Below are positions 41,601-50,789 of a stretch of DNA of 64,000 bases, in pieces (the stretch's first letter is position 1; the number at the start of each line of letters is the position of its first letter). This DNA comes from Natranaeroarchaeum sulfidigenes (lineage in GTDB: Archaea > Halobacteriota > Halobacteria > Halobacteriales > Natronoarchaeaceae): contig NZ_CP064786.1 in assembly GCF_017094485.1 (NCBI RefSeq), forward strand, positions 2,856,788-2,920,787, given 5' to 3'. The notes under the pieces are model-generated. The model searched no databases. It was not told the DNA's origin and saw only the letters and a program-made list of their open reading frames with translations. The position numbers and the translations under genes were made by a program.

Positions 41601-43238
41601 ATGCGTCAGCGACTGGCCGTATGCATTGTGCTTCTGTTTGCTTGCTCACTGGTGGCGGTTCCCGTCACCGGCGGAGTCCCAGGAGACGATACGACGGCTG
41701 GCGTCGCTGACACGCTTCAACCTGACGAGAGCGTGATTCACGAATGCGCCGCGGAGCCGCCCGAAGACCACGCGGATCCCGAGGAGGACGTGCTGGGCTG
41801 GTCGAACGGCTACTGGTACGACGAACAGCTCGATATCAACACGACCGACGGTCTCGACGAGGACGAACTCGACGCGCTGGTCGCACGGACGGAAGCGCGC
41901 ATCGAGGCGATCCGGTGTCTCCCCTTCGAGAACGAAACCGACGTGGACGTGATTACGCGCGAAGAGTTCGAGGAGGAAACGGAGGCGTGGGATAGCCCCG
42001 AAGACGTTCAGCGCTTCGAGGATGTTGTCTACCGGGCGATGTTGCTCGTCGACGAAGAAGACCCACAGGAAGTCCAGCAGGAGAATCTCGGGACGGGAGT
42101 TGGTGGCTACTACGATCCGGCGACAGAACAGATCGTGGTAATCGCCGAGGATGAAGAATCCCTGGAGTTCGACGAGACACTGCTCGCCCACGAACTGGGA
42201 CACGCCCTGCAGGACCAGCACTTCGATCTTGGCCGCTTCGACGAGCAAACCATCGACGGCTCCCTCGCCGACGAGGGACTGATCGAGGGTGACGTCGTCT
42301 ACGTCGAACAGCTGTACGAGCACGCCTGTGAGGACGGTGCCTGGGAAGGGACGTGTGTCGAGGTGGCTGATCCCGAACAGCCGACGCCGGACGACCTCGC
42401 GAACATCGGACTCTATCTGCTATCGTTCCAGCCCTACAGCGACGGCCCCGCGTTCGTCGACGACATCTACGAGTACGAGCCGGGCGAGCGCGCGGCAGGA
42501 GACTGGGAACCGGTAGACGAGCTGTACGATGATCCCCCGGGAACGTCCGCGGAGATCATCAGTCCGGATCGGTATCCGAACTACGAGTCCACGAACGTGA
42601 CAGCTTCTGACAACAGCACGGACGAGTGGGAGCAACTGACCGTCGAGGACCGTCCCGACTATGAGACCGTGGGCAAAGCCGGACTATCGGCGATGTTCGC
42701 GTATCCCACGTTCGCGCCGGACGTCGACGAATCGGTAATCGATCAGAGCGAGTTTCAGGACGACGGGACAGCCTTCAGTACGTTCGAGTATCGACACGAG
42801 TACGTGACCGGCTGGAACGGTGACCGACTCCAGCCCTACGAGAACGACGCGGGTGAGACGAGCTACGTCTGGACGACAGAGTGGGAAACCGAGGCGGACG
42901 CCCAGACGTTCAGAGTCGGCTACGATCGGCTACTCGACAACGTGTGGGGGATGGAGCGCGTCGACGGACAGGCGGGGACCTACGAGTCCGACGACGCATT
43001 CGCCGGGGCGTACTACGTCGACCGTGAGGGCGACCGGGTATCGATCGTCCACGCCCCGACGATCGAGCAGCTCGGCGAGCTTGAACCGGACGCCGAATCG
43101 ACGACGGAGTGGGAGCTTCCACAGTCGACTCCCAGTAACGACGCCGACGACGGCGACGAGATCCCCGGCTTCGGCATCGGAGTGGCAGTCGTCGGCATTC
43201 TGGGAACGCTGTTGGTCGTCCGACGTTGGGCCGCGTGA
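41601..43238 (+). CDS. Surface HExxH protein with PGF-CTERM-like anchor (Hvo_1808-like)
   Basis: A 545-residue exported protein. A Sec-type signal (RLAVCIVLLFACSLVAVPVTGG) opens it. LLAHELGHALQDQHF provides an HExxH zinc motif and LIEGDVVYVEQLY a likely third glutamate ligand, as in gluzincin-type proteases. The C-terminus IPGFGIGVAVVGILGTLLVVRRW fits the PGF-CTERM signal processed by archaeosortase A, which attaches a lipid anchor. It resembles the Hvo_1808 family of surface proteins. ATG 41601 is used; a GTG lies at 41595. A paralogue follows at 43434. Confidence 0.88.
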   Translation: MRQRLAVCIVLLFACSLVAVPVTGGVPGDDTTAGVADTLQPDESVIHECAAEPPEDHADPEEDVLGWSNGYWYDEQLDINTTDGLDEDELDALVARTEARIEAIRCLPFENETDVDVITREEFEEETEAWDSPEDVQRFEDVVYRAMLLVDEEDPQEVQQENLGTGVGGYYDPATEQIVVIAEDEESLEFDETLLAHELGHALQDQHFDLGRFDEQTIDGSLADEGLIEGDVVYVEQLYEHACEDGAWEGTCVEVADPEQPTPDDLANIGLYLLSFQPYSDGPAFVDDIYEYEPGERAAGDWEPVDELYDDPPGTSAEIISPDRYPNYESTNVTASDNSTDEWEQLTVEDRPDYETVGKAGLSAMFAYPTFAPDVDESVIDQSEFQDDGTAFSTFEYRHEYVTGWNGDRLQPYENDAGETSYVWTTEWETEADAQTFRVGYDRLLDNVWGMERVDGQAGTYESDDAFAGAYYVDREGDRVSIVHAPTIEQLGELEPDAESTTEWELPQSTPSNDADDGDEIPGFGIGVAVVGILGTLLVVRRWAA

Positions 43239-43283
43239 AGCCAATGACGAGGTGCGGAATTTCCGCTGGGAGTAAAACGGATA

Positions 43284-43355
43284 CTACGATATCTATAGAC
43301 GCTACAATTCTTACACATTCTACAATGTTCACGCATTCTACAGTACCCGCACATC
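43284..43355. repeat. Four 18-bp tandem repeats between surface protein genes
   Basis: CTAC(A/G) recurs at 43284, 43302, 43320 and 43338, every 18 bp. Units 2 and 3 are CTACAATTCTTACACATT and CTACAATGTTCACGCATT; unit 4 begins CTACAGTACC. They lie about 45-115 nt upstream of the TATA-like box of the downstream paralogue, where a regulator could bind in phase. Confidence 0.72.
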
Positions 43356-43401
43356 GTGTGGGGTGGTCGAACCCAGAGAGCACACCCCCTGCGGAGCGAA
43401 C

Positions 43402-43409
43402 GGTTTAAC
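43402..43409 (+). promoter_or_regulatory. TATA-like box for lipoprotein paralogue
   Basis: GGTTTAAC lies about 28 nt before GTG 43434, supporting that GTG over the TTG at 43419. Confidence 0.5.
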
Positions 43410-43433
43410 AGTCGATAGTTGCTGTATAGGGAC

Positions 43434-44852
43434 GTGAATCGAAGGTTCGTGACCGCGCTCGTCGTCGGCGTGCTCGTGTTGCTCGCTGGCTGTACCGTCC
43501 CAGCGGCCGACGTCGACGATGGGCCACAGCCGCTCGATGACGACGAACTCGGCTACGTGGACGGCTACTGGTACAACGACTCGCTCGACATCGATACGAG
43601 CGATGGGCTGAGCGAGGACGAACTCGACGCCGTCACGAAACGGGCGATGGCACGGATCGAACACGAGCGGGGGCTGAACTTCGAGCGAACCGTCCCGGTC
43701 GAAGTCATCAGCCGCGAGGAGTTCCAGCAAAGCGACACCGCAAGCGGAGAGTACGGTGCGTTCGACGAACAGCTCTGGCGCTCGACGTTCGTCGTCGGTG
43801 ACGACAGCAGCGTCGGCGAGGAGTTCGACGCGCTGTACGGCGCGTCAGTCCAGGGCTACTACACGAGCGCCGACGACGGGCGGGTCGTCCTCGTCGCCGA
43901 CGATCCGGACGCAGTCGAAGTGGACCGGGGGACGCTCGTTCACGAACTGACCCACGCACTTCAGGACCAGCACTTTGGCATCTCGCGGGACACGACGACC
44001 CGTGACGAACGGCTCGGCTGGCTCGGGCTGCTCGAAGGTGAAGCCAACTACATGATGGACATCTACGAGGAGCGCTGTGAGGCGGAATGGGAGTGTATCG
44101 ACTCAGCGACGAGCGGCGGTGGCGGCGGTCAGCAGTCGTTCAACGAGGGGCTCTTCCTGACGATTTTCCACCCGTACTCTGACGGCCCCCAGTTCGTCCA
44201 CGAACTGCGCGAGCGCGAAGGGTGGGAAGGAGTAAACGACGCATACGAGGAGTACCCGGCCAGTACGGCACAGGTGATCGACCCTGACAGATACCCGGAC
44301 GACCCCGGTGAAGACGTGGACATCGACGATCGCAGCGACGGGTCCTGGGAACGACTCGGTGAGGACGAACCGCGAGTCGAAACTGTTGGCGAGGCTGGGC
44401 TCTTTGCCGCACTCTGGTACAACGGCGTGATCGATCAACAACACATCGCCGCGGCAAGCGGCGAGTACGCCCGCTACAACTACGCCCATCCGATAACGAA
44501 CGGCTGGAACGGTGACAGCCTCGTCGTCTACGAGAATGACGACGAGTACGCCCACGTCTTCGAGTCCGAGTGGTCGGGCGCGGACGATGCCGAAGAGTTC
44601 GCCGCAGCATACGAGGAGCTGCTGACCGCAAACGCCGCGGAGTCGGTCGACGAACGGACCTACCAGGTCAGCGAGGACGAGCCGTTCGCCGGGGCGTACC
44701 GCGTCGTACAGGACGGAGCAACGGTGACCGTCGTCCACGCACCGACGGTCGAGGAACTGGGCGAGGTTCACGCTGTCGAGGAACCGGTTCCAGCGTCGAT
44801 GAGCGCCACGGTACCCGGTGATTCGGCAGTCACCGCCACTGCGGTATCCTGA
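43434..44852 (+). CDS. HExxH surface lipoprotein, paralogue of upstream gene
   Basis: A 472-residue exported protein homologous to its upstream neighbour. The signal peptide ends in the lipobox VLLAGC. LVHELTHALQDQHFG gives HExxH, and LGLLEGEANYMMDIYEERC gives a likely third zinc ligand. Shared landmarks include GYWYND, FHPYSDGPQFV and PFAGAYRVV. Unlike its paralogue it has no PGF-CTERM tail, so it should be anchored by N-terminal lipid. GTG 43434 is chosen on promoter spacing. Confidence 0.86.
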   Translation: MNRRFVTALVVGVLVLLAGCTVPAADVDDGPQPLDDDELGYVDGYWYNDSLDIDTSDGLSEDELDAVTKRAMARIEHERGLNFERTVPVEVISREEFQQSDTASGEYGAFDEQLWRSTFVVGDDSSVGEEFDALYGASVQGYYTSADDGRVVLVADDPDAVEVDRGTLVHELTHALQDQHFGISRDTTTRDERLGWLGLLEGEANYMMDIYEERCEAEWECIDSATSGGGGGQQSFNEGLFLTIFHPYSDGPQFVHELREREGWEGVNDAYEEYPASTAQVIDPDRYPDDPGEDVDIDDRSDGSWERLGEDEPRVETVGEAGLFAALWYNGVIDQQHIAAASGEYARYNYAHPITNGWNGDSLVVYENDDEYAHVFESEWSGADDAEEFAAAYEELLTANAAESVDERTYQVSEDEPFAGAYRVVQDGATVTVVHAPTVEELGEVHAVEEPVPASMSATVPGDSAVTATAVS

Positions 44853-44901
44853 CCGCGCGCGAACGGACGTTTTTTGCCACCGCTCCCGGAAGGGTACACG
44901 C

Positions 44902-46050
44902 ATGAGCGATCAGTTCGGGACGGTTTCCGCCGAGGCTATCATCGAGGGAACCGCGACCGACGCGTATTTTGACCGGACCGAGCGGACCCTGAAACACGCC
45001 GGAAAGAATCCACACGTCGTCGCGGAAGTGACCGTGGACCAGTTCCCGACGGGCCAGTTCGAGCTCGTTACCGGGATCGAGGACGTCGCACGCCTGCTCG
45101 AAGGCCGGGACATCGACGTCGACGCGCTCCGCGAGGGGCGACTGTTCGACGGCGGCCCCGTGATGCGCATCGAGGGACCATATCTGGAGTTCGCCAGATT
45201 CGAGACCTCGATACTGGGCTTTCTCTCGCAGGCCAGTGGCTACGCGACGAACGCGCTCCGGGCGCGTCGGGCCGCCCCCGACTCGCAGGTGCTCTCCTTT
45301 GGCGCACGACACGTTCACCCGTCGATCACGCCGCTCGTCGAGCGTGCCGGGCTGCTCGCGGGGATGGACGGCATCTCCCACGTCGCCGCCGGGGACGTTC
45401 TGGGCCGGGAGGCAGGGGGAACGATGCCCCACGCCCTGATGCTGTGTTTCGGCACGGGAAATCAGGAGGCCGCGTGGCTCGCGTTCGATGAAGCAGTCGA
45501 CGAAGAAGTGCCACGGGTCGCACTCTGCGATACCTTTACCGACGAGGTCGATGAGACGCTCCGGGCCGCCGCGGCGCTCGGCGAGAACCTCGACAGCGTC
45601 CGGATCGACACGACGAGTTCACGTCGCGGCGACTTCCGGCACATCCTCAAGGAGTTGCGCTGGGAACTGGACGCCATCGGACGCGAGGATGTGGACCTGT
45701 TCGTCAGCGGCGGGATCACTCCCGACGCGATGTGGGAGTTACAAGACGTGGCCGATGGCTTCGGTGTCGGGAGCTACGTCACCGACGCCGATCCGCTGGA
45801 TTTCGCGCTCGATATTGTCTCCATCGACGGCGAGGCTATCTCGAAACGCGGGAAACTCTCGGGCGTCAAAGACGTGTACCGGACAGCCGACGGCGGCCAC
45901 CACGTCGGACTGGCTCATCGGGACGGGCCGGAGGACGGTGAGCCACTGCTTGAACCGCTGATTCGAGATGGGGAGGTCGTGCGGGAGTTCGATCTGGACG
46001 ATGCCGCTGAACGGGCCGCGGCGGACGCAAAACTCGTCGGCTTCGAGTAG
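44902..46050 (+). CDS. pncB: Nicotinate phosphoribosyltransferase
   Basis: A 382-residue type II phosphoribosyltransferase salvaging nicotinate to nicotinate mononucleotide for NAD. Motifs include EVTVDQFP, RFETSILGFLSQASGYATNA, SFGARHVHPSI, RIDTTSSRRGDF and FVSGGITPDAMWEL with GVGSYV in the phosphate-binding part. The length is typical. ATG 44902 (MSDQFGTVSAEAII) follows a TTTTTTGCC segment about 29 nt upstream. It converges on the AMMECR1 gene with 1 nt between. Confidence 0.94.
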   Translation: MSDQFGTVSAEAIIEGTATDAYFDRTERTLKHAGKNPHVVAEVTVDQFPTGQFELVTGIEDVARLLEGRDIDVDALREGRLFDGGPVMRIEGPYLEFARFETSILGFLSQASGYATNALRARRAAPDSQVLSFGARHVHPSITPLVERAGLLAGMDGISHVAAGDVLGREAGGTMPHALMLCFGTGNQEAAWLAFDEAVDEEVPRVALCDTFTDEVDETLRAAAALGENLDSVRIDTTSSRRGDFRHILKELRWELDAIGREDVDLFVSGGITPDAMWELQDVADGFGVGSYVTDADPLDFALDIVSIDGEAISKRGKLSGVKDVYRTADGGHHVGLAHRDGPEDGEPLLEPLIRDGEVVREFDLDDAAERAAADAKLVGFE

Positions 46051-46051
46051 G

Positions 46052-46657
46052 TCAGGAGAGGTGTTCGACGCTGCCGCCCGGATCGCGCTCGCGGTAGATT
46101 TCGCCCTCGAACAGCGTCACCATCACGTCCTCGCGTTGCCACGCCCCCGGTGCCAGACCGGCCTTGCGGCAGGTCCGACCGAGGTACTCCTCTGCTGACC
46201 AGCCGTTCTCGACCGGAACAGTGGGGTAGAGCCACGCGCTCGATCCCCCGGCATCGACGACGACGCCATGTGCGCCGAGTTCCATGTCTTCGAGCGGATC
46301 GTCAGTGAGAAGCAGGTTCGTCACCGCACAGACGGAGACGGTGATGTTCGATAGTTCGGCCGGACGGACTTCGGAGCCACAGGAATCACCGCTTGCAGCC
46401 TGGATGGCGGCGTCGACGATGACGTGGCCCAGCTGGTCGTTCTCCTGATGTGCACCGGCACACCCACGCAGACTCCCCCTCCCGCGGGTCGATTCCAGCC
46501 GAACATAGGCCCCAGTGCGCGCGTAAAACGACTCACGCATACTTCCAGGCTGTTCACGCTGTCCGTTCTGGACGTACGCCTCGACGGCCTCCCGTGCCAG
46601 TTCGACCGCCCGCGCCCCGTCCTCGTAAGAGAGACTGACGCTCTGTGCCTCGGACAT
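46052..46657 (-). CDS. AMMECR1-domain protein
   Basis: A 201-residue protein with the conserved AMMECR1 core: SLRGCAGA (usually LRGCIG), followed by AIQAASGDSCGSEVRPAEL and the C-terminal WLYPTVPVENGWSAEEYLGRTCRKAGL and GEIYRERDPGG. The family is widely conserved in archaea and eukaryotes; in eukaryotes it has a protein-interaction role and in archaea its function is unknown. It is divergent from the prenyl synthase gene across 172 nt. Confidence 0.92.
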   Translation of the reverse strand: MSEAQSVSLSYEDGARAVELAREAVEAYVQNGQREQPGSMRESFYARTGAYVRLESTRGRGSLRGCAGAHQENDQLGHVIVDAAIQAASGDSCGSEVRPAELSNITVSVCAVTNLLLTDDPLEDMELGAHGVVVDAGGSSAWLYPTVPVENGWSAEEYLGRTCRKAGLAPGAWQREDVMVTLFEGEIYRERDPGGSVEHLS

Positions 46658-46829
46658 ATACCCTATGACGGCGTTGAACGTCTTGAGTCCTTTCCTTCCA
46701 GTTGGATTAGCTTACCTGTCGGTATGATATACATACTCGACGCGTAAACAAAGCATACTGGCAACCGAACTGTCCACGGCGTCCACGGATTCGTCACCTA
46801 CTTGCCCACGGGACCCTAACCTTGCTTCG

Positions 46830-47672
46830 ATGAAGTTTCTGGAGCGCCGACGGGGACTGGTCGAAAATCGACTGGAGGCGGTGCTCGACGAGGTCGAACC
46901 CACGGAGCTGTCCGAGGAGCTCGAACACGTCGCGCTCTCGGGCGGAAAACGCGTCCGACCGCTCGTCACGATCCTCGCGTGTGAGGCCGCCGATGGGGAT
47001 GCCGAGGACGCCGTCGACTTCGGCGTCGGCATCGAACTGGTCCACAACGCCTCGCTAGTGATCGACGACGTGATCGATCAGTCGGAGATGCGCCGGGGCG
47101 TCGAAAGTGCCTGGACCGCCCACGGCTTCGGTCCCGCGATCATCGCGAGCGATGGCCTGCTCGGCGAGGCGTTCGAACTCTTTTCCGACGAACCACGAGC
47201 GATGCAGGCCGCGACGGAATCGATGATAGAACTGGGTGAAGGCGAGGCGACAGAACTCGTCGCTCAGCCGACAAACGAAGCCGAGTATATGCAACTCGCC
47301 CGCCGAAAAACCGGCGCACTGTTTCGCGCTGCAGCAGAACTGGGCGCGATCGCGGCCGACGCCGACCCGTTCACCGTCGAAGCCTTCGGCGAGTACGCCG
47401 AACGAATGGGGGTTGCCTTTCAGATCCGTGACGACGTGCTCGATGCGACTGCGGACGCAGAGAAACTCGGCAAGCCGACGAATCAGGACGCCGAGATGGA
47501 GCGCCCCTCGGTCGTACAGGTGACGGAGCTAACTCCCGACGAGGCGAACGCGCTCGCACGCAAAGAAGCGGACAGGGCGATCGACGCCCTCGAACGGACG
47601 GGGACGGCAGACACCGACCCGGGCGAGTACCTCCGCGACCTCGCGGAGTTCGTCGTCGTTCGAGAGCACTGA
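46830..47672 (+). CDS. Polyprenyl diphosphate synthase (geranylgeranyl type), short
   Basis: A 280-residue trans-prenyltransferase. The first Asp-rich motif is in LVIDDVIDQSEMRRG (DDxxD) and the second in FQIRDDVLDAT (DDxxD). GGKRVRPL near the N-terminus binds diphosphate. It is shorter than the usual 320-350 residues, mainly in the loop before the first motif, so product length may differ. Probable role is supplying geranylgeranyl diphosphate for archaeal lipids or carotenoids, linking with hmgA at 20466. Confidence 0.9.
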   Translation: MKFLERRRGLVENRLEAVLDEVEPTELSEELEHVALSGGKRVRPLVTILACEAADGDAEDAVDFGVGIELVHNASLVIDDVIDQSEMRRGVESAWTAHGFGPAIIASDGLLGEAFELFSDEPRAMQAATESMIELGEGEATELVAQPTNEAEYMQLARRKTGALFRAAAELGAIAADADPFTVEAFGEYAERMGVAFQIRDDVLDATADAEKLGKPTNQDAEMERPSVVQVTELTPDEANALARKEADRAIDALERTGTADTDPGEYLRDLAEFVVVREH

Positions 47673-47689
47673 GCGGCTGCGGTCCGGAG

Positions 47690-48778
47690 CTACGACGCCG
47701 ATTCGTCGGCAGTCGGATACCGGTCTTCGGCGATGGCGAACGCGAGCGTACTGCCGATCCCCAGAAGTGTTCCACTCGTGAGCGCCGCAGCGAGGTAGGA
47801 CAGCCCCTCGATCCCGAGTACGTACGCGCTGACGCCATGGAGTACGACCGCGATAGCGAGGACGTAAAACGGGGCGTTGAGATAGCGCCACTCCAGCCCA
47901 TCCGCCAGATACTCGTCGGTAATCTGTCCCAGACTCGTTGTGACGCCCGCCGCTGCGAACCACTGGACGGCACCGTAGACGAGCGCGGACAACGTCTCCA
48001 GCGCGCCGAGAGCACCCGGCTCACCGGCCTGTACGGCTTCGAGCTGGTCAACGCCGCTGACCCCGCCGATAACGAGCAACACGGCAGCGACGAGATAGGT
48101 TATCAGCGTTACTCGCCCTGCGTAGAGGCTCCGACGGGCGCGCTCGGCTGTGGCATCGAGGTGCTCACCGAGCCCCAGCCCCCGAGAGAGCAGATAGAGA
48201 CCGAGCAGACCCGAAGTGACGCCAAGCACGAGCCCGGGGAGATCAAAATAGCTCGCAAGCACCGCCAGCGGATACATAAGGAGGAGAATACCAAGCGGCA
48301 TCAACAACGTCCCCCGTGTCTCGGGGTCGTCCAGGACCTGCTTGATCGTGTAGTAGATCGATTCGAGGTCTTGCGCCTGTCGAACGACGACCCGCGAGAC
48401 GCCGTCGACGGTAACCCGCGAGCGAATCACCGGGACGACGCTCTCGTCCTGTGCGCCGTCGGTGACGATGAGTGCCCGAACCTCCTCGCGCGTCGAGAGG
48501 CTCGCGAGGACGGTATCGACCTCCTCGCCGACCTTCCGGTTCGCCGCGACGTCGCTCCCGTTCGTCCCCGTCACCGCGGCGACCTCGACCGTCTCGTCAG
48601 TGATAGACTGGGCGATATTGAGCCCCTTGAACAGGACGTTGACGTCGCTGTCCTCGGGATCGGCGGTCGCGAGTTCGACGGCCGCATCGCGGATGGCCTC
48701 TCGACCGATCACGGGCGTCGTGACGCCGGTCTTCCGGCCGAGGTCGTCGTCGAGGTCGACACAGAGGACGAGCAGCAT
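47690..48778 (-). CDS. DUF373-family membrane protein
   Basis: A 362-residue archaeal protein. The soluble N-terminus (about 1-135, MLLVLCVDLDDDLGRKTGVTTPVIGREAI, VLFKGLNIAQSI, RKVGEEVDTVLA) is a receiver-like alpha/beta domain. The C-terminus carries about five membrane helices. The layout matches archaeal DUF373. Function unknown. It starts 42 nt after the DUF6517-like gene end and converges on the prenyl synthase. Confidence 0.88.
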   Translation of the reverse strand: MLLVLCVDLDDDLGRKTGVTTPVIGREAIRDAAVELATADPEDSDVNVLFKGLNIAQSITDETVEVAAVTGTNGSDVAANRKVGEEVDTVLASLSTREEVRALIVTDGAQDESVVPVIRSRVTVDGVSRVVVRQAQDLESIYYTIKQVLDDPETRGTLLMPLGILLLMYPLAVLASYFDLPGLVLGVTSGLLGLYLLSRGLGLGEHLDATAERARRSLYAGRVTLITYLVAAVLLVIGGVSGVDQLEAVQAGEPGALGALETLSALVYGAVQWFAAAGVTTSLGQITDEYLADGLEWRYLNAPFYVLAIAVVLHGVSAYVLGIEGLSYLAAALTSGTLLGIGSTLAFAIAEDRYPTADESAS

Positions 48779-48820
48779 CCGATCGGAGGTAGAACGGCCC
48801 GTGATTTACGTGTTTGGTCC

Positions 48821-49480
48821 TCACCCCTCGTGCTCGATGCCGTCGTACAGCGTCCGAACGGCATCGTCCTCGCCCGGCAGGTCATCGGGATAGACTGCGA
48901 GGCCGAGCAGGAAGTCGTCGCCGTGGTCGACAGCCCCGGAGACGTGCAGCTGGAGATCGATCGTCACGCCGGTGCCAGTGATGTCCGCACGGCCCTCGTA
49001 CTCGGTGATCGTCGGTTCCGCGCCGAGCATCGGTGTCGTATACTCCCCGGTCCGGCGGAGGTCAGCCAGCCCCTCGTAGCGGTCCTGCACCATCCCGACG
49101 ATCCGGTCGGTATCCCAGCGATCGATCGGGTTGATCGATCGGCCCGCTATCTCGAACTTCGGCGTCGAGAAGACGCTGAAGACTGCACCCTGAAACCGGT
49201 CGAGGAGTTGGAGATCGACCGCGCGGTCGTACTGGGCGTGCCAGTTGGTGAGTCGAACTGTACGACTCTGTCCGGCGACCTCGAACGTCTCCTCGACTGG
49301 AGCCTCCTCGATCTCGTGTTCGCCGTAGCCGGTGCTATCGAGTGCGTCCTGCGAGACGCTTCCCGGCGATGACGAGAACTCCAAGTCCTCGTTGCGGTTT
49401 ATAAAGCCTAGACAGCCCGCGAGGCCGCCGGTGAGCGCCCCACCGGAGACAGCAAGTAGACGCCGTCGTTGCGAGTTCAT
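48821..49480 (-). CDS. Tat lipoprotein, DUF6517-like
   Basis: A 219-residue exported protein. The signal RRRLLAVSGGALTGGLAGC combines a twin-arginine-type start with a lipobox cysteine at about 22. The mature part (VEETFEVAGQSRTVRLTNWHAQYDR, VFSVFSTPKFEIAGRSINPI) resembles the haloarchaeal DUF6517 lipoprotein family. Role unknown, outer face of the membrane. ATG 49480 is used; the open frame extends upstream without support. Confidence 0.85.
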   Translation of the reverse strand: MNSQRRRLLAVSGGALTGGLAGCLGFINRNEDLEFSSSPGSVSQDALDSTGYGEHEIEEAPVEETFEVAGQSRTVRLTNWHAQYDRAVDLQLLDRFQGAVFSVFSTPKFEIAGRSINPIDRWDTDRIVGMVQDRYEGLADLRRTGEYTTPMLGAEPTITEYEGRADITGTGVTIDLQLHVSGAVDHGDDFLLGLAVYPDDLPGEDDAVRTLYDGIEHEG

Positions 49481-49617
49481 CGGCGGGATGGTGGTCCCCG
49501 ACGTATGAATACTCTGTGGCCCGATAGCACTGTGATAACCGGGCACAAACACCGCGTTTGGGCCGGAGCACTGATCCGGACGCTTTTTCAGGACCCGAAA
49601 CATACGGGGAACAACGA

Positions 49618-50613
49618 ATGATCTCGAAGGGGTGCGAGCAGTGCGCAAAAGGGGGGAAGATGGTCATGTTCGTCTACGGCTACTGTGACCAGCGCGACTG
49701 CTTTTACTGCCCGCTCGGCGAGAACAGAAAGAACGTCACGGACGTCTACGCCAACGAACGACTTGTCGAGTCCGACGAGGATGTCCTGGAGGAAGCCCAC
49801 CGGATGGACGCGCTTGGTACCTCGATTACCGGCGGGGAGCCCCAGGAGGCGATGGACCGGACCTGCCACTATCTCGAACTCCTGAAATCGGAGTTCGGCG
49901 AGGACCATCATACGCATCTGTACACCGGGATCACGGGCGGCCGTGAGAACATGCACCGGCTCTCGGAGGCGGGCCTCGACGAGATCCGGTTTCACCCACC
50001 GTACGATCAGTGGGGCGATCTCCACGGTACCGAGTGGGAGGAGATCCTCTACATCGCTCGCGAGGAGGGGATGACACCCGCCTTCGAGATTCCCGGCATC
50101 CGCGCCGAGACCGAGTTCCTCGACTTTCTGGACGAGGGCGCAGCCGAGTTCTGTAACGTAAACGAGTTCGAGATGAGCGACGGCAACTACCGCCGGATGC
50201 AAGAGCAGGGCTACGAACTCAAAGACGGCCACATGAGCGCGGTCGACGGGGACCGTGAGGAGATCCTTGACATCATGGGCGATCACGAGAAGGTCTACTT
50301 CTGTACCAGCGTCTTCAAAGACGCCGCCCAGCACCGTCGCCGCCTGAAGCGGATGGCCCGGAACATCCGCCGCGAGTTCGACGAGATCACCGACGACGGC
50401 ACTATCGTCTACGGAAAGACGTGGGTCACCGAACAGCGACTCGACGAACTGGGCGTTCCCGAGGAGTTCTACACGGTCAAATCCGACCACGTCGAGATCG
50501 CGTGGTGGCTTCTCGAAGAGATGGTTGATGAAGGTGACGTGTCGGATGGCGAGATAGTCGAGCAGTACCCAACCGTGAATGGGACAGTGGTCGAGCGGAC
50601 GCCGCTGGCGTAA
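49618..50613 (+). CDS. Radical SAM protein with Cx4Cx2C cluster motif
   Basis: A 331-residue radical SAM enzyme. The [4Fe-4S] motif is YCDQRDCFYC with Cys23, Cys28 and Cys31, spacing Cx4Cx2C instead of Cx3Cx2C. TSITGGEPQEA is the GGE motif that binds SAM. EIRFHPP and TPAFEIPGI complete the partial TIM barrel. An extra cysteine pair CEQC lies at 6-9. The C-terminus is rich in charged residues. Substrate unknown; archaeal relatives are annotated only as radical SAM. Confidence 0.88.
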   Translation: MISKGCEQCAKGGKMVMFVYGYCDQRDCFYCPLGENRKNVTDVYANERLVESDEDVLEEAHRMDALGTSITGGEPQEAMDRTCHYLELLKSEFGEDHHTHLYTGITGGRENMHRLSEAGLDEIRFHPPYDQWGDLHGTEWEEILYIAREEGMTPAFEIPGIRAETEFLDFLDEGAAEFCNVNEFEMSDGNYRRMQEQGYELKDGHMSAVDGDREEILDIMGDHEKVYFCTSVFKDAAQHRRRLKRMARNIRREFDEITDDGTIVYGKTWVTEQRLDELGVPEEFYTVKSDHVEIAWWLLEEMVDEGDVSDGEIVEQYPTVNGTVVERTPLA

Positions 50614-50789
50614 CGTCGGGGATCAACTCTTTGGCGAGCAACTCTTCGACCATACGTGCGGATCGACGGCCGACGGGAAGGTCCTTTTGACCAGTGCGAT
50701 CCCGGTAGGTGTCAATTGTGAACGTGTAGTTTCGGGAACCCGACGATACGGCTGTGTAACACAGGTGTGTCCGCGACGCAATCACCGAC

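Noticed and set aside
43284-43355. Tandem repeats as a CRISPR array
   Set aside because: The 18-bp units are contiguous with no unique spacers and no cas genes are present.
42910-43383. Minus-strand frame coding hexapeptide repeats through the 18-bp units
   Set aside because: It is mostly antisense to the PGF-CTERM gene; the repeat peptide is a by-product of the 18-bp period.
47837-49372. 511-codon open frame on the plus strand
   Set aside because: Antisense to the DUF373 and DUF6517-like genes; the translation is rich in Arg/Asp/Glu without domain signatures.
50477-50785. 102-codon minus-strand frame in the gap before the PP-loop gene
   Set aside because: Part of it (MVEELLAKELIPDV) reads like protein, but it overlaps the radical SAM gene end and has no recognisable domain; possibly a remnant.
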